A stretch of 64,000 nucleotides of DNA. Origin: Nocardia vinacea (lineage in GTDB: Bacteria; Actinomycetota; Actinomycetes; Mycobacteriales; Mycobacteriaceae). Made by a program: the position numbers and the translations under genes. Below the pieces are notes generated by a model. The model saw only the letters and a program-made list of their open reading frames with translations. It did not search any database and had not been told where the DNA came from. The first letter of the stretch is position 1. The number at the start of each line of letters is the position of its first letter. This document shows, piece by piece, positions 25,932 through 34,066 of the stretch. The DNA is taken from positions 7,006,001 through 7,070,000 of the forward strand of contig NZ_CP109149.1 of the NCBI RefSeq assembly GCF_035920345.1, given 5' to 3'.

Positions 25932-26570
25932 CTATGCCGCTTCCTGATCTCGAGCCGATTGCGCCCGCTGCGCCAGATCGGCACCGATCCGGTATGCCTG
26001 GTCGATCAACTGTTCGTGAACTCGCGGGTCGTCGGTCTCGGTGCCGTAGAGAAACTTGATGGATGACTCGGCTATCCCACAGTATCCGGCAACGCCGTGC
26101 ACCATCTGGGTCGTCATCGCCTCCTTGTATCGGCGCCGGTCGTAAGTGCCTTCATCGAGACCGGCAACTGCGATGAAATGCAAAGCTCTTACTGCACTCT
26201 GACCGCTTTCCGAGCTGGTGTCGTAGGCCCAGCCTCTGGCGAATACGCGGTCTATCCATCCTTTGGCCAAGGCTGGCATCGACCACCAGTGCACCGGGAA
26301 GAGGAGAGCGATTGCATCGGCCGAGTCGAGCAATTCCTGCTCACGCCTGACATCGGCGGGAACCTCGCCCCGTAGCCGGTGCACCGCCAGATCCTGCTTG
26401 CCGAAGATGGGATCGAATCCCGACTTTGTCAGATCATGTGTTGTGGCAGTGGTGTTTCCGTCCGCCTGGATGCCTTGTTCAACTTCTCTGGCAATGGCCC
26501 AGGTAGCGGAGTCGTGATCCGGGTGCGCAACCACTAGTACGACGCTCGGCCGACCGTCTTCGTTCGTCAT
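25932..26570 (-). CDS. NAD(P)H oxidoreductase, flavodoxin-like fold
   Basis: 212 residues with VVAHPDHDSATWAIAREVEQG, the flavin-phosphate region, and the signature FPVHWWSMPALAKGWIDRVF of the KefF/MdaB/NQO1 family (Flavodoxin_2). These FMN/FAD enzymes reduce quinones and electrophiles by two electrons. A divergent MerR-type regulator begins 50 bp upstream with a dyad between the genes, so the pair looks like a stress-inducible unit responding to quinones or a related electrophile (inference). Confidence 0.85.
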   Translation of the reverse strand: MTNEDGRPSVVLVVAHPDHDSATWAIAREVEQGIQADGNTTATTHDLTKSGFDPIFGKQDLAVHRLRGEVPADVRREQELLDSADAIALLFPVHWWSMPALAKGWIDRVFARGWAYDTSSESGQSAVRALHFIAVAGLDEGTYDRRRYKEAMTTQMVHGVAGYCGIAESSIKFLYGTETDDPRVHEQLIDQAYRIGADLAQRAQSARDQEAA

Positions 26571-26587
26571 ATGGCCAAGCTAAAGTA

Positions 26588-26607
26588 TGACACTAACGTC
26601 AATGTCA
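26588..26607. promoter_or_regulatory. Dyad in divergent promoter, candidate MerR operator
   Basis: TGACA CTAACGTCAA TGTCA: 5-bp inverted arms with ten bases between. Read on the minus strand it starts inside TTGACA, and TTAGCT follows 19 bases later, the long spacer typical of MerR-controlled promoters. Confidence 0.6.
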
Positions 26608-26620
26608 AGGAGTTGGCCGG

Positions 26621-26983
26621 GTGCGGATCAGCGATCTGAGTCGAATCACCGGCGCGAGCCCTCGGATGCTCCGTCATTACGAGGCCGCCGGTGTCCTCTC
26701 GCCTCGGCGGGATCCCAACGGCTATCGGCATTACCGCCCCGAGGATGTCAAGACCGTGAAGGATATTCGCTGCTTGCTGGCATCGGGACTGTCGCTGACC
26801 GAGTCCTACACGATGTTGCACATTGCGTGCACCGCCCCGTCCAGTGCATCCGAGGACGATCGTGAAGCCGTGCTGCAGCAAATCGATGAGCGCACACGCC
26901 AATTGGATACCGCCATCGAACGACTCGTCGCCGAGAAGGCGAATCTGCTCGAGCTCCGCTCGGATATCGAGGCTGGCCGATAA
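26621..26983 (+). CDS. MerR-family regulator
   Basis: 120 residues, GTG start at 26621. The N-terminal winged helix reads RISDLSRITGASPRMLRHYEAAGVL followed by the wing NGYRHYRPEDV. A dimerisation coiled coil follows (LQQIDERTRQLDTAIERLVAEK). There is no metal-binding Cys cluster in the tail, so it resembles small-molecule or redox-type MerR members with a short C-terminus rather than metal sensors. It is divergent from the NAD(P)H oxidoreductase and is expected to control it and itself through the dyad at 26588-26607. Confidence 0.9.
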   Translation: MRISDLSRITGASPRMLRHYEAAGVLSPRRDPNGYRHYRPEDVKTVKDIRCLLASGLSLTESYTMLHIACTAPSSASEDDREAVLQQIDERTRQLDTAIERLVAEKANLLELRSDIEAGR

Positions 26984-27021
26984 CACGAAGGCGAGCGGGG
27001 AGCATTGTGCCCCAAGGGGAT

Positions 27022-27684
27022 TCAGCCCATCGGGTCATCGGCGGTAGGGGAAACTTCGTAGGCGAAGGGTGGCGTGAAGCGGCCCCAACGGATACATTCC
27101 CAGCCGCCCACGGGGCGGGGGACGAGTTCGATGGTTTCGGTGTTGTCGAGGTGGTTGTTGGTGGTGAAAGGCGGTGCCACACCACTGAGGTTCCGGGAGA
27201 CCAAGCGCATGGCGGCGCCGTGGCTGACCACCAGGATGTCGCCGTCGCTGCCGTCGGCCAGGTATTTGGTGCGCAGGTCCTCGATGACCGGTAGGAAGCG
27301 GGCCAGGACGTCATATCCGGATTCGCCGCCGGGGACGCGTTCGGCGAGATCGCCTTCGTGCCAGGCGCGGTAGATCCGCTGGAAGGACGAGTGGGCTTCC
27401 TCGGTGTTCAGACCCTCCATCTCGCCGACCTGAACTTCGTAAATGTCATCGAGCACCTCGACCGGTACGCCGGTTGCAGCCTCGATGTATCCGGCGGTCT
27501 GTCTGGCGCGCAGCGCGGCCGAGCAGAACAGCGCCTTCGGCGATCTCAACAGACTCGAGCCGAATGTTTTCGCTTGAGCCGCACCGCGTTCGGTGAGCGG
27601 TAGGCCGGGGATACGAGTGTCCAAGATTTTGGCTACGTTGCCTTCGGTCTCGCCGTGGCGAACGAGTATCAGTCTGCCGGTCAT
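27022..27684 (-). CDS. Histidine phosphatase (phosphoglycerate mutase-like)
   Basis: 220 residues. It starts MTGRLILVRHGETEGN, which contains the RHG catalytic box, and has the second His as VVSHGAAMR. The length and layout match the M. tuberculosis Rv3837c type rather than glycolytic phosphoglycerate mutase, which is longer. The substrate may be a small phosphorylated metabolite. Its ATG overlaps the pheA stop by four bases (ATGA), so it is translated after pheA from the same mRNA. Confidence 0.88.
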   Translation of the reverse strand: MTGRLILVRHGETEGNVAKILDTRIPGLPLTERGAAQAKTFGSSLLRSPKALFCSAALRARQTAGYIEAATGVPVEVLDDIYEVQVGEMEGLNTEEAHSSFQRIYRAWHEGDLAERVPGGESGYDVLARFLPVIEDLRTKYLADGSDGDILVVSHGAAMRLVSRNLSGVAPPFTTNNHLDNTETIELVPRPVGGWECIRWGRFTPPFAYEVSPTADDPMG

Positions 27685-28595
27685 AGGTCGGCCACCCCCT
27701 TACGCAATTGGGTCAGCCACTCGGCGGCCGGTTCATCCGAGGGCGGTGGGGTTCCGGTCGCCGAGGTCGCGGGCCAGGAACCGAGGAAACGGATCCGCGC
27801 CGTGCGGTGCAATGCCTTGAGTGCCTCGGCGACCGCGGTGTCGTCGATATGCCCGACGCAGTCGAGGTAGAAGCGATAGGTGCCCATACCTGTCCGGGTG
27901 GGCCGGGATTCGATTCTGGTGAGATCGATACCGCGGGTGGCGAATTCGGCGAACGCCCGCATCAGCGAGCCCGGTTTGTTGGGTAGCTCGAGCACGATCG
28001 AGGTGCGGTCCGCACCGGTTGCGGACGGTGCGACTCGTGGACGGGTCACCAACACGAAGCGGGTGATCGCCTGGTCGTGGTCGGCGACACCCGACGCCAG
28101 GGCCGTCAGACCGAGGCGTTCTCCGGCCAGCGCGGTGGAGACCGCGGCGTCGGCACGACCGGCCGCGACGTCCTCGGCCGCAGCCGCATTCGAGGCCGAG
28201 GTGTACATCTCGACATTCGGCAGCGTGCGCGATATCCACAGCCGCACCTGTGCCCCGGCGACCGGATAGGCGGCCAGGGTACGAACATTCGCCATCTCCG
28301 TCCCCGGCCTGGCCAGGATCGCAAAGCTCACCTCGAGCTCGGTTTCGGCGACGATCTGCAGCCGCGGACCGATGGCCAGCGAATCCAGGGTCGACGAGAT
28401 GGAGCCCTCGACCGAACTCTCGATCGGCACGACGGCACCCTCGACATCACCGGACCGGATCAGGTCGAGCGCCGCGCCTTGGCTGGGCGCGGCAATCCGC
28501 TCGACCGGTCCGTCGAAGGCTTGCGAGGACTCGAGCTTGGCGAGGGCCATCTCGGTAAAGGTTCCGGACGGCCCGAAGTACGCGATTCGCGGCAC
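27681..28595 (-). CDS. pheA: Prephenate dehydratase
   Basis: 304 residues. The N-terminus IAYFGPSGTFTEMAL is the prephenate dehydratase start. The ITRFVLV segment holds the conserved Thr-Arg-Phe. A C-terminal ACT domain has the feedback site with GSLMRAFAEFATRGIDL and IESRP. It converts prephenate to phenylpyruvate in phenylalanine synthesis and is expected to be inhibited by Phe. No chorismate mutase domain is fused. It is followed by the histidine phosphatase with ATGA coupling. Confidence 0.95.
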   Translation of the reverse strand: MPRIAYFGPSGTFTEMALAKLESSQAFDGPVERIAAPSQGAALDLIRSGDVEGAVVPIESSVEGSISSTLDSLAIGPRLQIVAETELEVSFAILARPGTEMANVRTLAAYPVAGAQVRLWISRTLPNVEMYTSASNAAAAEDVAAGRADAAVSTALAGERLGLTALASGVADHDQAITRFVLVTRPRVAPSATGADRTSIVLELPNKPGSLMRAFAEFATRGIDLTRIESRPTRTGMGTYRFYLDCVGHIDDTAVAEALKALHRTARIRFLGSWPATSATGTPPPSDEPAAEWLTQLRKGVADL

Positions 28596-28605
28596 GGTTA
28601 CGACA

Positions 28606-29046
28606 TTACTTGCGTGCGCGGAGGATGCTCAGAGTTCCAGCTAGATCGTCGGGCGCATTGGATTCGATCGCCAGCAACACGCTGCGCGCAGCCTCGACCG
28701 CAGGTGGCTTCAACGAGGTCAGAAAGGCGATATCGGGCCGAGCCAACGCGGCTCGAATATCCTCACCGCACAGCGCCGCAACCGTTCCCGCGACGATAGC
28801 CAGCGCCCGCTGCCCATCGGATGTGCGCGCAATGAAACCGCCATCCGAGTGCGCGACCTCGACCAGAAAACCGGCGATCTCCGCATCGCTCACGTCCGTG
28901 TCGAGAACACGAACGCCGGTCGCTCCGGTCCCCACCGCCCGCACCAGCCCCTCATCCAAACTCCGCCGCGCCGCCGACGGCGCCGCCAACGAAAGCAACA
29001 CCGGCTCCCCCGCCACCCCGTGCGCCGCCTGCACTCCATCCGCCAT
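28606..29046 (-). CDS. Hypothetical protein, 146 aa
   Basis: The frame is open further upstream into a repeat, but ATG 29046 (MADGVQAAHGV) is the sensible start. The protein is Ala- and Leu-rich with mixed helices (SLDEGLVRAVGTGATGV; DIRAALARPDIAFLTSLK). No signal peptide or membrane segment. I do not recognise a family. It lies 10 bp upstream of pheA in the same direction, so it is probably the first gene of the pheA operon. Confidence 0.55.
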   Translation of the reverse strand: MADGVQAAHGVAGEPVLLSLAAPSAARRSLDEGLVRAVGTGATGVRVLDTDVSDAEIAGFLVEVAHSDGGFIARTSDGQRALAIVAGTVAALCGEDIRAALARPDIAFLTSLKPPAVEAARSVLLAIESNAPDDLAGTLSILRARK

Positions 29047-29136
29047 ACGTCCACCGTAACCACGCCCGCTCACCGCCCTACCAGCCCGGGCTCGCGGGGC
29101 CACCCTGCCCAATCCCCGCCCGCTCACAGCGGTCGG

Positions 29137-29332
29137 CGACCCGACGCACGTCTACCTGCCCACAACGATCGGCCACCCGACACACGCCCACCTGCCCACA
29201 ACGGTCAGCCACCCGACACACGCCCACCTGCCCACAACGGTCAGCCACCCGACACACGCCCACCTGCCCACAACGGTCAGCCACCCGACACACGTCTACC
29301 TGCCCACAACGGTCAGCCACCCGACACACGTC
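29137..29332. repeat. 36-bp minisatellite, five copies plus a partial
   Basis: Units start at 29137, 29173, 29209, 29245 and 29281, with a partial from 29317. Each runs CCACCCGACACACG(C/T)C(C/T)ACC to ACAACGGTCAG. The three units from 29173 to 29280 are identical. The unit is a multiple of three, so all six frames stay open, which is not evidence for coding. The minus strand is G-rich with GGG runs (GGGCAGGTGGGCG) that could form a quadruplex. Confidence 0.9.
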
Positions 29333-29783
29333 GCCCGCTCGCACCGGGCGCCCGACACAGGCCGGTCCGCAGGCCCACACTCATCCGCCTGCGCACACCG
29401 GTCTGCTCGCAGCGGTGGCCTGCGGCTGGTTCGATGAGCACCGAGCCTGATCAACATGACACCGAGCAGTGCCCCGAGCGCCACCTCCGCCCGCTGCGCG
29501 CGTGACACGCACGGCCCGCCTGCGCGATGACGCTCGGCGCGCTGGTGGCCGCGGTTGCCGGAAAAGCGTTCCTGGGCAATCGAGTCGGCTTTATCGGCGA
29601 CCTCGCCGGCCCGTCCGCGATCGCGCTAGGCGGGCCGCGCGTGACCCGCCTGCTCGCGCAGGATGGCCGCGAGCGCTGGGCCGCACGCCACCGGTGCTGC
29701 CGCAGTGTCGAGGTCGGGGCGAAAGAGCGGGGAATTGTCGGGATTTGGGTGAGGGGAACGGTTGCGGAAAGCGGGAGCGTGAC

Positions 29784-29802
29784 TTAGCTTAGGGTAACCT
29801 AA
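29784..29802 (+). promoter_or_regulatory. IdeR/DtxR iron box
   Basis: TTAGCTTAGGGTAACCTAA matches the mycobacterial IdeR consensus TTAGGTTAGSCTAACCTAA at all but two positions. It is 36 bases before the DUF2470 gene start, so iron-loaded IdeR would repress that gene. Confidence 0.9.
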
Positions 29803-29838
29803 TTGCAATTGCACCGCGTGACTCGTATGGAGGTCTGC

Positions 29839-30600
29839 ATGCTGAAGCCGACTGTTGCACCGTCAACCGCTGAGCGGGTTCGGAGTGCGTGCGCACACGC
29901 GGAGCAGGCGGTGTTGGCAATGCCGGGTATTGATCCGACGCCGATTTCGGTGCATCACCTGCGACAGTGCGGGGATGCGGTGATCGCGGTGCCGACCGCG
30001 TCCATGGCGGCGGAATTGGCCGGTAATTCGAGTGAGAGCGGTGCACCGGCGGTGTTGGAGCTCACCGATCATGCGCCGCTGCCGCTGCGGGAGCCGGTGC
30101 GGGCGCTGGTATGGCTGCGCGGGTGGGTGCGGGCGGTGCCGACGCAGGCGCTGCGGGCGCTGGCCACCGAGGTCGCCAAGGATCATCCGCATCCCGACCT
30201 GCTCGATGTCGGCCACAGCGCGACCCTGTTGCGCGTGGTGATCAACTCCGCGGTGGTGGCCGACTCGACCGGCGCCGAATCCGTCTGCGTCGACGAACTC
30301 CGACTGGCCCAACCGGATCCGTTCTGCGCACTGGAATCCGCCTGGCTGCAGCATATGGATGCCGACCACGCCGACATCATCGCCCAACTCGCCCGCCACC
30401 TCCCGCCGCGCCTGCAGACCGGCGCGGTGCACCCACTGGCCATCGACCGCTACGGCGTGACCCTGCGCATCGAAGGCCACGACGGCGACCACGACTTCCG
30501 TCTCTCCTTCAACTCCCCCGCCGACGACATCGAATCCCTCAGCCGCGCAGTCCGCACCCTCGCGGGCTGCCCCTTCCTGAACGGCCTCCGCCACATCTGA
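29839..30600 (+). CDS. DUF2470 (HugZ-like C-terminal) protein, iron-regulated
   Basis: 253 residues; GGAGG lies 6 bases before ATG 29839. The C-terminal ~80 residues form a DUF2470 domain (HMDADHADIIAQLARHL; AIDRYGVTLRIEGHDGDHDFRLSF), which is found at the C-terminus of HugZ-type haem-utilising enzymes. The N-terminal half does not clearly match the haem-oxygenase-like barrel. The IdeR box just upstream and the position equivalent to Rv3839, which I recall as an IdeR-repressed gene, point to a role when iron is scarce, possibly haem iron handling (inference). Confidence 0.8.
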   Translation: MLKPTVAPSTAERVRSACAHAEQAVLAMPGIDPTPISVHHLRQCGDAVIAVPTASMAAELAGNSSESGAPAVLELTDHAPLPLREPVRALVWLRGWVRAVPTQALRALATEVAKDHPHPDLLDVGHSATLLRVVINSAVVADSTGAESVCVDELRLAQPDPFCALESAWLQHMDADHADIIAQLARHLPPRLQTGAVHPLAIDRYGVTLRIEGHDGDHDFRLSFNSPADDIESLSRAVRTLAGCPFLNGLRHI

Positions 30601-31146
30601 TGCGGACCGTGGACCTGCGGCAGGTACCGAACCCGGTGCAGCGCAACCCGCCCCGCCCGGTGCTCCGCAGCAAAGATCACTTGCCTCGACCGTCAGCAGC
30701 GACGCACCTCGCCGAGTCAACGCGAACCAACCCAGCGGCCGCGCCGGACGGGGCCACCATCCGGTGCGGCCACAGCGTCGTACCTCGCCCGTGAGGCGAC
30801 AACGGCAAGCCACCCGGCGGCAAGAGCAACCGATCTTGAACCGCCAACGATGCAGATGGCAATCCGGATTCGCTGCGGCACCTCGAACCGCTGATCGAAC
30901 GGGACCACCATTCCGGGCGGCCGCAATGTCGCCGCCGCAGCCTGCGACAACAAGTGCCGAGATCGCGATGGCTGAATCCGAACAGCCAGCAATGAGTCCG
31001 CAGCGACCGACAGGGCCATACAGCCGGTCACCCCGGCGGCGAACAGCCCAATCGACGGCGATGTAGTCGGCACCTCGAACCGCTGATCAACGCGACGCGA
31101 CATGCACAGCACCCGCCGGAACGGCGCGGGCAATAGATTCGGACGC
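30601..31146. other. Intergenic region with a direct repeat
   Basis: 546 bases. GGCACCTCGAACCGCTGATC occurs at about 30881 and again at about 31069, some 188 bp apart, embedded in unrelated flanks. No gene recognised; a minus-strand frame of ~270 codons lacks a start signal and overlaps the next gene. Confidence 0.5.
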
Positions 31147-31938
31147 ATGCGTGCTGAGACCGGTTCCGGGTGGGACGAGCCCGAGCTGACTGATCGGGAG
31201 CGGCTGGGGATTCGGCTCGAAATCCTGGTCGTGCTGGTGGTGACGTTCGGGCTGAGTGGGTTGAATGCGGCGTTGTCGTTGCTCGAGAGCGCGCTGTCCC
31301 CGGGCGGGGTGGGCGGGCAGACCGTCGCGCTGAATCCGACGCGGGCGGCGCAATCGACCATCGATCTGCTCTTCCAACTGCTCAGTGCGTTGCGGCTGGC
31401 CGGGTGGGGGGCGCTCGGGCTGTATCTGTTGTGGCGCAGCGGAATAGGGCCGCGGATGATCGGATTGGCGAGGGTCCGTTGGCGTTCCGATGTGCTGCCT
31501 GGACTGATCCTCGCGGCGGTCATCGGGCTGCCGGGGCTCGGGCTCTACTTGACCGCGCATGCACTGGGGTTCAGCGTGACGATCGTGCCGAGTTCGCTCG
31601 GTGACCACTGGTGGCGGTTGCCCGCACTCATCGTGTCCGCCTGTGCGAATGCGGCGGCCGAGGAAATCGTGGTTGTGGCCTATCTCATCACCCGACTGCG
31701 CAGGCTCGGCTGGTCAGAGAACCGGTCGCTACTGGCCTCGGCACTGCTGCGCGGGAGCTATCACCTGTATCAGGGCTTGGGCGGTGGGCTCGGTAATCTG
31801 GTCATGGGTGTGATTTTCGGCCGATTCTGGCAGCGCACCAACCGGCTGTGGCCGCTGGTGCTGGCGCACGCGACGATCGATGCCGTCGCCTATATCGGCT
31901 ATACATTGCTACGCGGTCACGTTTCCTGGTTGCCGTAA
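31147..31938 (+). CDS. CPBP-family membrane protease-like protein
   Basis: 263 residues with about six to eight transmembrane helices. The CPBP (Abi) motifs are visible: paired Glu in ANAAAEEIVVVAYL and His in LVLAHATIDAVAY. Motif 1 lacks the usual Arg three residues after the Glu pair (EEIVVV instead of EExxxR), and the middle motif is LLRGSYHLYQG. Related proteins are membrane-embedded glutamic proteases (type II CAAX prenyl endopeptidase-like). Activity cannot be assumed. It stands before the LCP gene with a 109-bp gap. Confidence 0.75.
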   Translation: MRAETGSGWDEPELTDRERLGIRLEILVVLVVTFGLSGLNAALSLLESALSPGGVGGQTVALNPTRAAQSTIDLLFQLLSALRLAGWGALGLYLLWRSGIGPRMIGLARVRWRSDVLPGLILAAVIGLPGLGLYLTAHALGFSVTIVPSSLGDHWWRLPALIVSACANAAAEEIVVVAYLITRLRRLGWSENRSLLASALLRGSYHLYQGLGGGLGNLVMGVIFGRFWQRTNRLWPLVLAHATIDAVAYIGYTLLRGHVSWLP

Positions 31939-32047
31939 CACCCGCCGGTCCGCCCGGCGATTTTATCGACGAGCGCTCACTCGAGCGCACCAACTTCCGG
32001 CCGCTCGTCAAGCCCCCCGACGGCCCTCGAACAGTAGAGTCTGTGTG

Positions 32048-33436
32048 ATGAACGGCGACGACCCCCAGCGCTACGACCGGACGCGCCGGGAGCCGCAACC
32101 CTTCGGAAATCCCGGTGCGCCGTCCACGCCGCCGCAGCGGCGCGAACCGCATCCGCCGGGTCGTCGCGGACCCGGTCCGGACCCGAGACATATCGACCCC
32201 ACCAAGGTCATCCGGCACGACGGGTCGAATTACGCGCCGCCGCTGGCATATTCACAGGTACCACCCGAAACGCGAATGCCGCCACGCAATTCCCAGCCAC
32301 CGCATGCACCGACGCAGCGGCCGCAGCCGTATCACGAACCCCAGCCTCGCGGCGTCCACGGCTATGCGCCGCCCCAGCAGCCGGTTCCCTACCAGGATCC
32401 GCAGAACCTGCGCCCGCGCCGCCAGGGGCCCCCGCCGCCGCCATCACTGCCGCCGTCGCGCCGCGATCGCGCACCCCGCCCGCCGCGCCGCCGTCGCAAA
32501 CTGCATCTGTTCCGCTGGTTCCTGGTGCTGTTGGTGGTGCTGGTCCTCGCGGTGGTCGGCGCCGTCATCAAACTCGACGGTTCGCTCAACCGGATCGACG
32601 CGCTCGCCAACTACTCCGACCGCGTCGGCGATACCCCGGGCACGAATTGGCTGCTCGTCGGCTCGGATGGCCGGGCCGGACTCACGGCCGATCAGGAACA
32701 GGAACTCGCCACCGGCGGTGAGGTCGGCCCCGAGCGCACCGACACGATCATGCTGGTGCACATTCCGAAATCGGGTGCGACCACGCTGGTCAGCCTGCCG
32801 CGCGACTCGTATGTGAGCATTCCGGGCCACGGCAAGGACAAGCTCAACGCCGCCTTCGCCTTCGGCGGCGCACCGCTGCTGGTGCAAACCGTCGAAACCG
32901 CGACCGGCGTGCACATCGACCACTACGCGCAGATCGGATTCGGCGGCTTCGCCGGCATCGTCGATACCCTCGGCGGCATCGATGTCTGCGTACCCAAGGC
33001 CATCGACGATCCGCTCGCGGGCATCAATCTGGCTGCCGGCTGCCAGACCCTGGACGGTCCGCAGGCATTGGGTTTCGTCCGCAGCCGGGCGACCGCCCTC
33101 GCGGATATCGACCGGATGAACAACCAGCGCCTGTTCATGGCCGCCCTGCTGAAGAAGGCGACCAGCGCGGGCACGCTGGCCAATCCCTTCACGTTGTGGC
33201 CGCTAGCCCGCGATACCGCAAAATCGCTGAAGGTCGATAAGGGCGATCACATCTGGAATCTCGGCCAGCTCGGCTGGGCGATGCGCGGCGATACCGTGGC
33301 GACCACCGTCCCGGTCGGCGGCTTCACCGATACCGATAGCGGAAATGTATTGCTGTGGGATAAGCAACGTGCGGGTCAATTCTTCGACGACCTCGCGAAG
33401 GACCAACCGATCCCGGACGATCTGCTGACGAGGTAG
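32048..33436 (+). CDS. LytR-CpsA-Psr (LCP) family cell-wall ligase
   Basis: 462 residues. The first ~150 are Pro/Arg/Gln-rich and disordered, typical of actinobacterial LCP proteins, and are followed by one transmembrane helix (FRWFLVLLVVLVLAVVGAV). The extracellular LCP domain shows ERTDTIMLVHI, SLPRDSYVSIPG, an IDHYAQIGFGGFAGIVD segment and DGPQALGFVRSRA, with the conserved Arg and Asp residues that bind the polyprenyl pyrophosphate. LCP enzymes attach arabinogalactan or other glycopolymers to peptidoglycan. No C-terminal LytR_C domain is visible. Confidence 0.92.
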   Translation: MNGDDPQRYDRTRREPQPFGNPGAPSTPPQRREPHPPGRRGPGPDPRHIDPTKVIRHDGSNYAPPLAYSQVPPETRMPPRNSQPPHAPTQRPQPYHEPQPRGVHGYAPPQQPVPYQDPQNLRPRRQGPPPPPSLPPSRRDRAPRPPRRRRKLHLFRWFLVLLVVLVLAVVGAVIKLDGSLNRIDALANYSDRVGDTPGTNWLLVGSDGRAGLTADQEQELATGGEVGPERTDTIMLVHIPKSGATTLVSLPRDSYVSIPGHGKDKLNAAFAFGGAPLLVQTVETATGVHIDHYAQIGFGGFAGIVDTLGGIDVCVPKAIDDPLAGINLAAGCQTLDGPQALGFVRSRATALADIDRMNNQRLFMAALLKKATSAGTLANPFTLWPLARDTAKSLKVDKGDHIWNLGQLGWAMRGDTVATTVPVGGFTDTDSGNVLLWDKQRAGQFFDDLAKDQPIPDDLLTR

Positions 33437-33446
33437 CGTCGGGCCT

Positions 33447-33995
33447 ATGCCCGATACCGATGCCGACGAGCCGTTCCCGGACCTGCTGCGCGACCAGATC
33501 CGTCGTGGCTTCACCGCCTCACAGCAGTATCTGGCGGCGGCGGTCTACTTCGATTCGAATCGCCTGCCGCAGTTGGCAAGGCACAGCTACGGCAAATCCG
33601 CCGAGCACCGCTCGCACGCCCTGCGCATGGTGCAGTACCTGCTGGACCGCAATCTACAAGTGCAGGTCGGCGGCCTCGACGACGTGCAATCCACCTTCGA
33701 ATCTCCGCGCGGCGCCGTCGTTTTCCTGCTGGAATCCGAGCGCGCCCGCAATGCGCAGATCACCGAATTGGCCGGCACCGCGCGGGCCTCCGGCGACTAC
33801 CTCGGCGAGCAATTCATCCAGTGGTTCCTCAAGGAGCAGGTGGAGGATGTCGCCGGGATGACCACCCTGCTGACCGTCATCGACCGTGCCGCGGGCGATC
33901 TGTTCGATGTCGAGGACTTCATCTCGCGCGAGCTGCGCACCACACCGCGCGCCGATATTTCCGCCCCGAGAATGGCCGGTGCTGCCAAGAATTAA
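33447..33995 (+). CDS. Ferritin-like paralog with degenerate ferroxidase centre
   Basis: 182 residues, same length as the ferritin gene that follows and alignable end to end. Where that one has Glu23, this has Gly21 (IRRGFTASQQY). In place of the ExxH Glu56 it has His54 (AEHRSHAL, with His57 kept). Later ligands are kept (Glu98 and GEQFIQWFL). Two of the three ferroxidase-site carboxylates at the A site are therefore gone. It may be a structural subunit, like the animal L chain, that co-assembles with the active ferritin (inference). Starts 10 bp after the LCP stop. Confidence 0.8.
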   Translation: MPDTDADEPFPDLLRDQIRRGFTASQQYLAAAVYFDSNRLPQLARHSYGKSAEHRSHALRMVQYLLDRNLQVQVGGLDDVQSTFESPRGAVVFLLESERARNAQITELAGTARASGDYLGEQFIQWFLKEQVEDVAGMTTLLTVIDRAAGDLFDVEDFISRELRTTPRADISAPRMAGAAKN

Positions 33996-34014
33996 TTAGG
34001 CAATACTAGCCTCA
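33996..34014 (+). promoter_or_regulatory. IdeR-like box before the ferritin gene
   Basis: TTAGGCAATACTAGCCTCA matches the IdeR consensus at about 13 of 19 positions, and a further AAGGCTG half-site follows. It lies 53 bases before ATG 34067. In M. tuberculosis the corresponding bfrB gene is activated by IdeR through several weak boxes. Confidence 0.55.
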
Positions 34015-34066
34015 ATAAGGCTGTACTTGGATGACACGCGCCATGACCAGCGCTAATGTCGCAACT

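Larger units (their letters stand above)
29047..29838. other. Intergenic region with minisatellite and iron box
   Basis: Holds the 36-bp repeat array (29137-29332) and the IdeR box (29784-29802). Between 29333 and 29783 I see no gene I can support. Confidence 0.5.

Noticed and set aside
29137..29332. CRISPR array
   Set aside because: The 36-bp units are directly contiguous, with no unique spacers between them and no cas genes near.
28849..29505. Plus-strand repeat protein of ~218 residues (PDTRPPAHNGQP repeats)
   Set aside because: The unit is 36 bp, so every frame stays open; no start signal or export signal, and it overlaps the minus-strand gene before pheA.
30717..31523. Minus-strand frame of ~268 codons before the CPBP gene
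   Set aside because: No start signal, low-complexity Arg/Ser/Pro composition and overlap with the CPBP gene.
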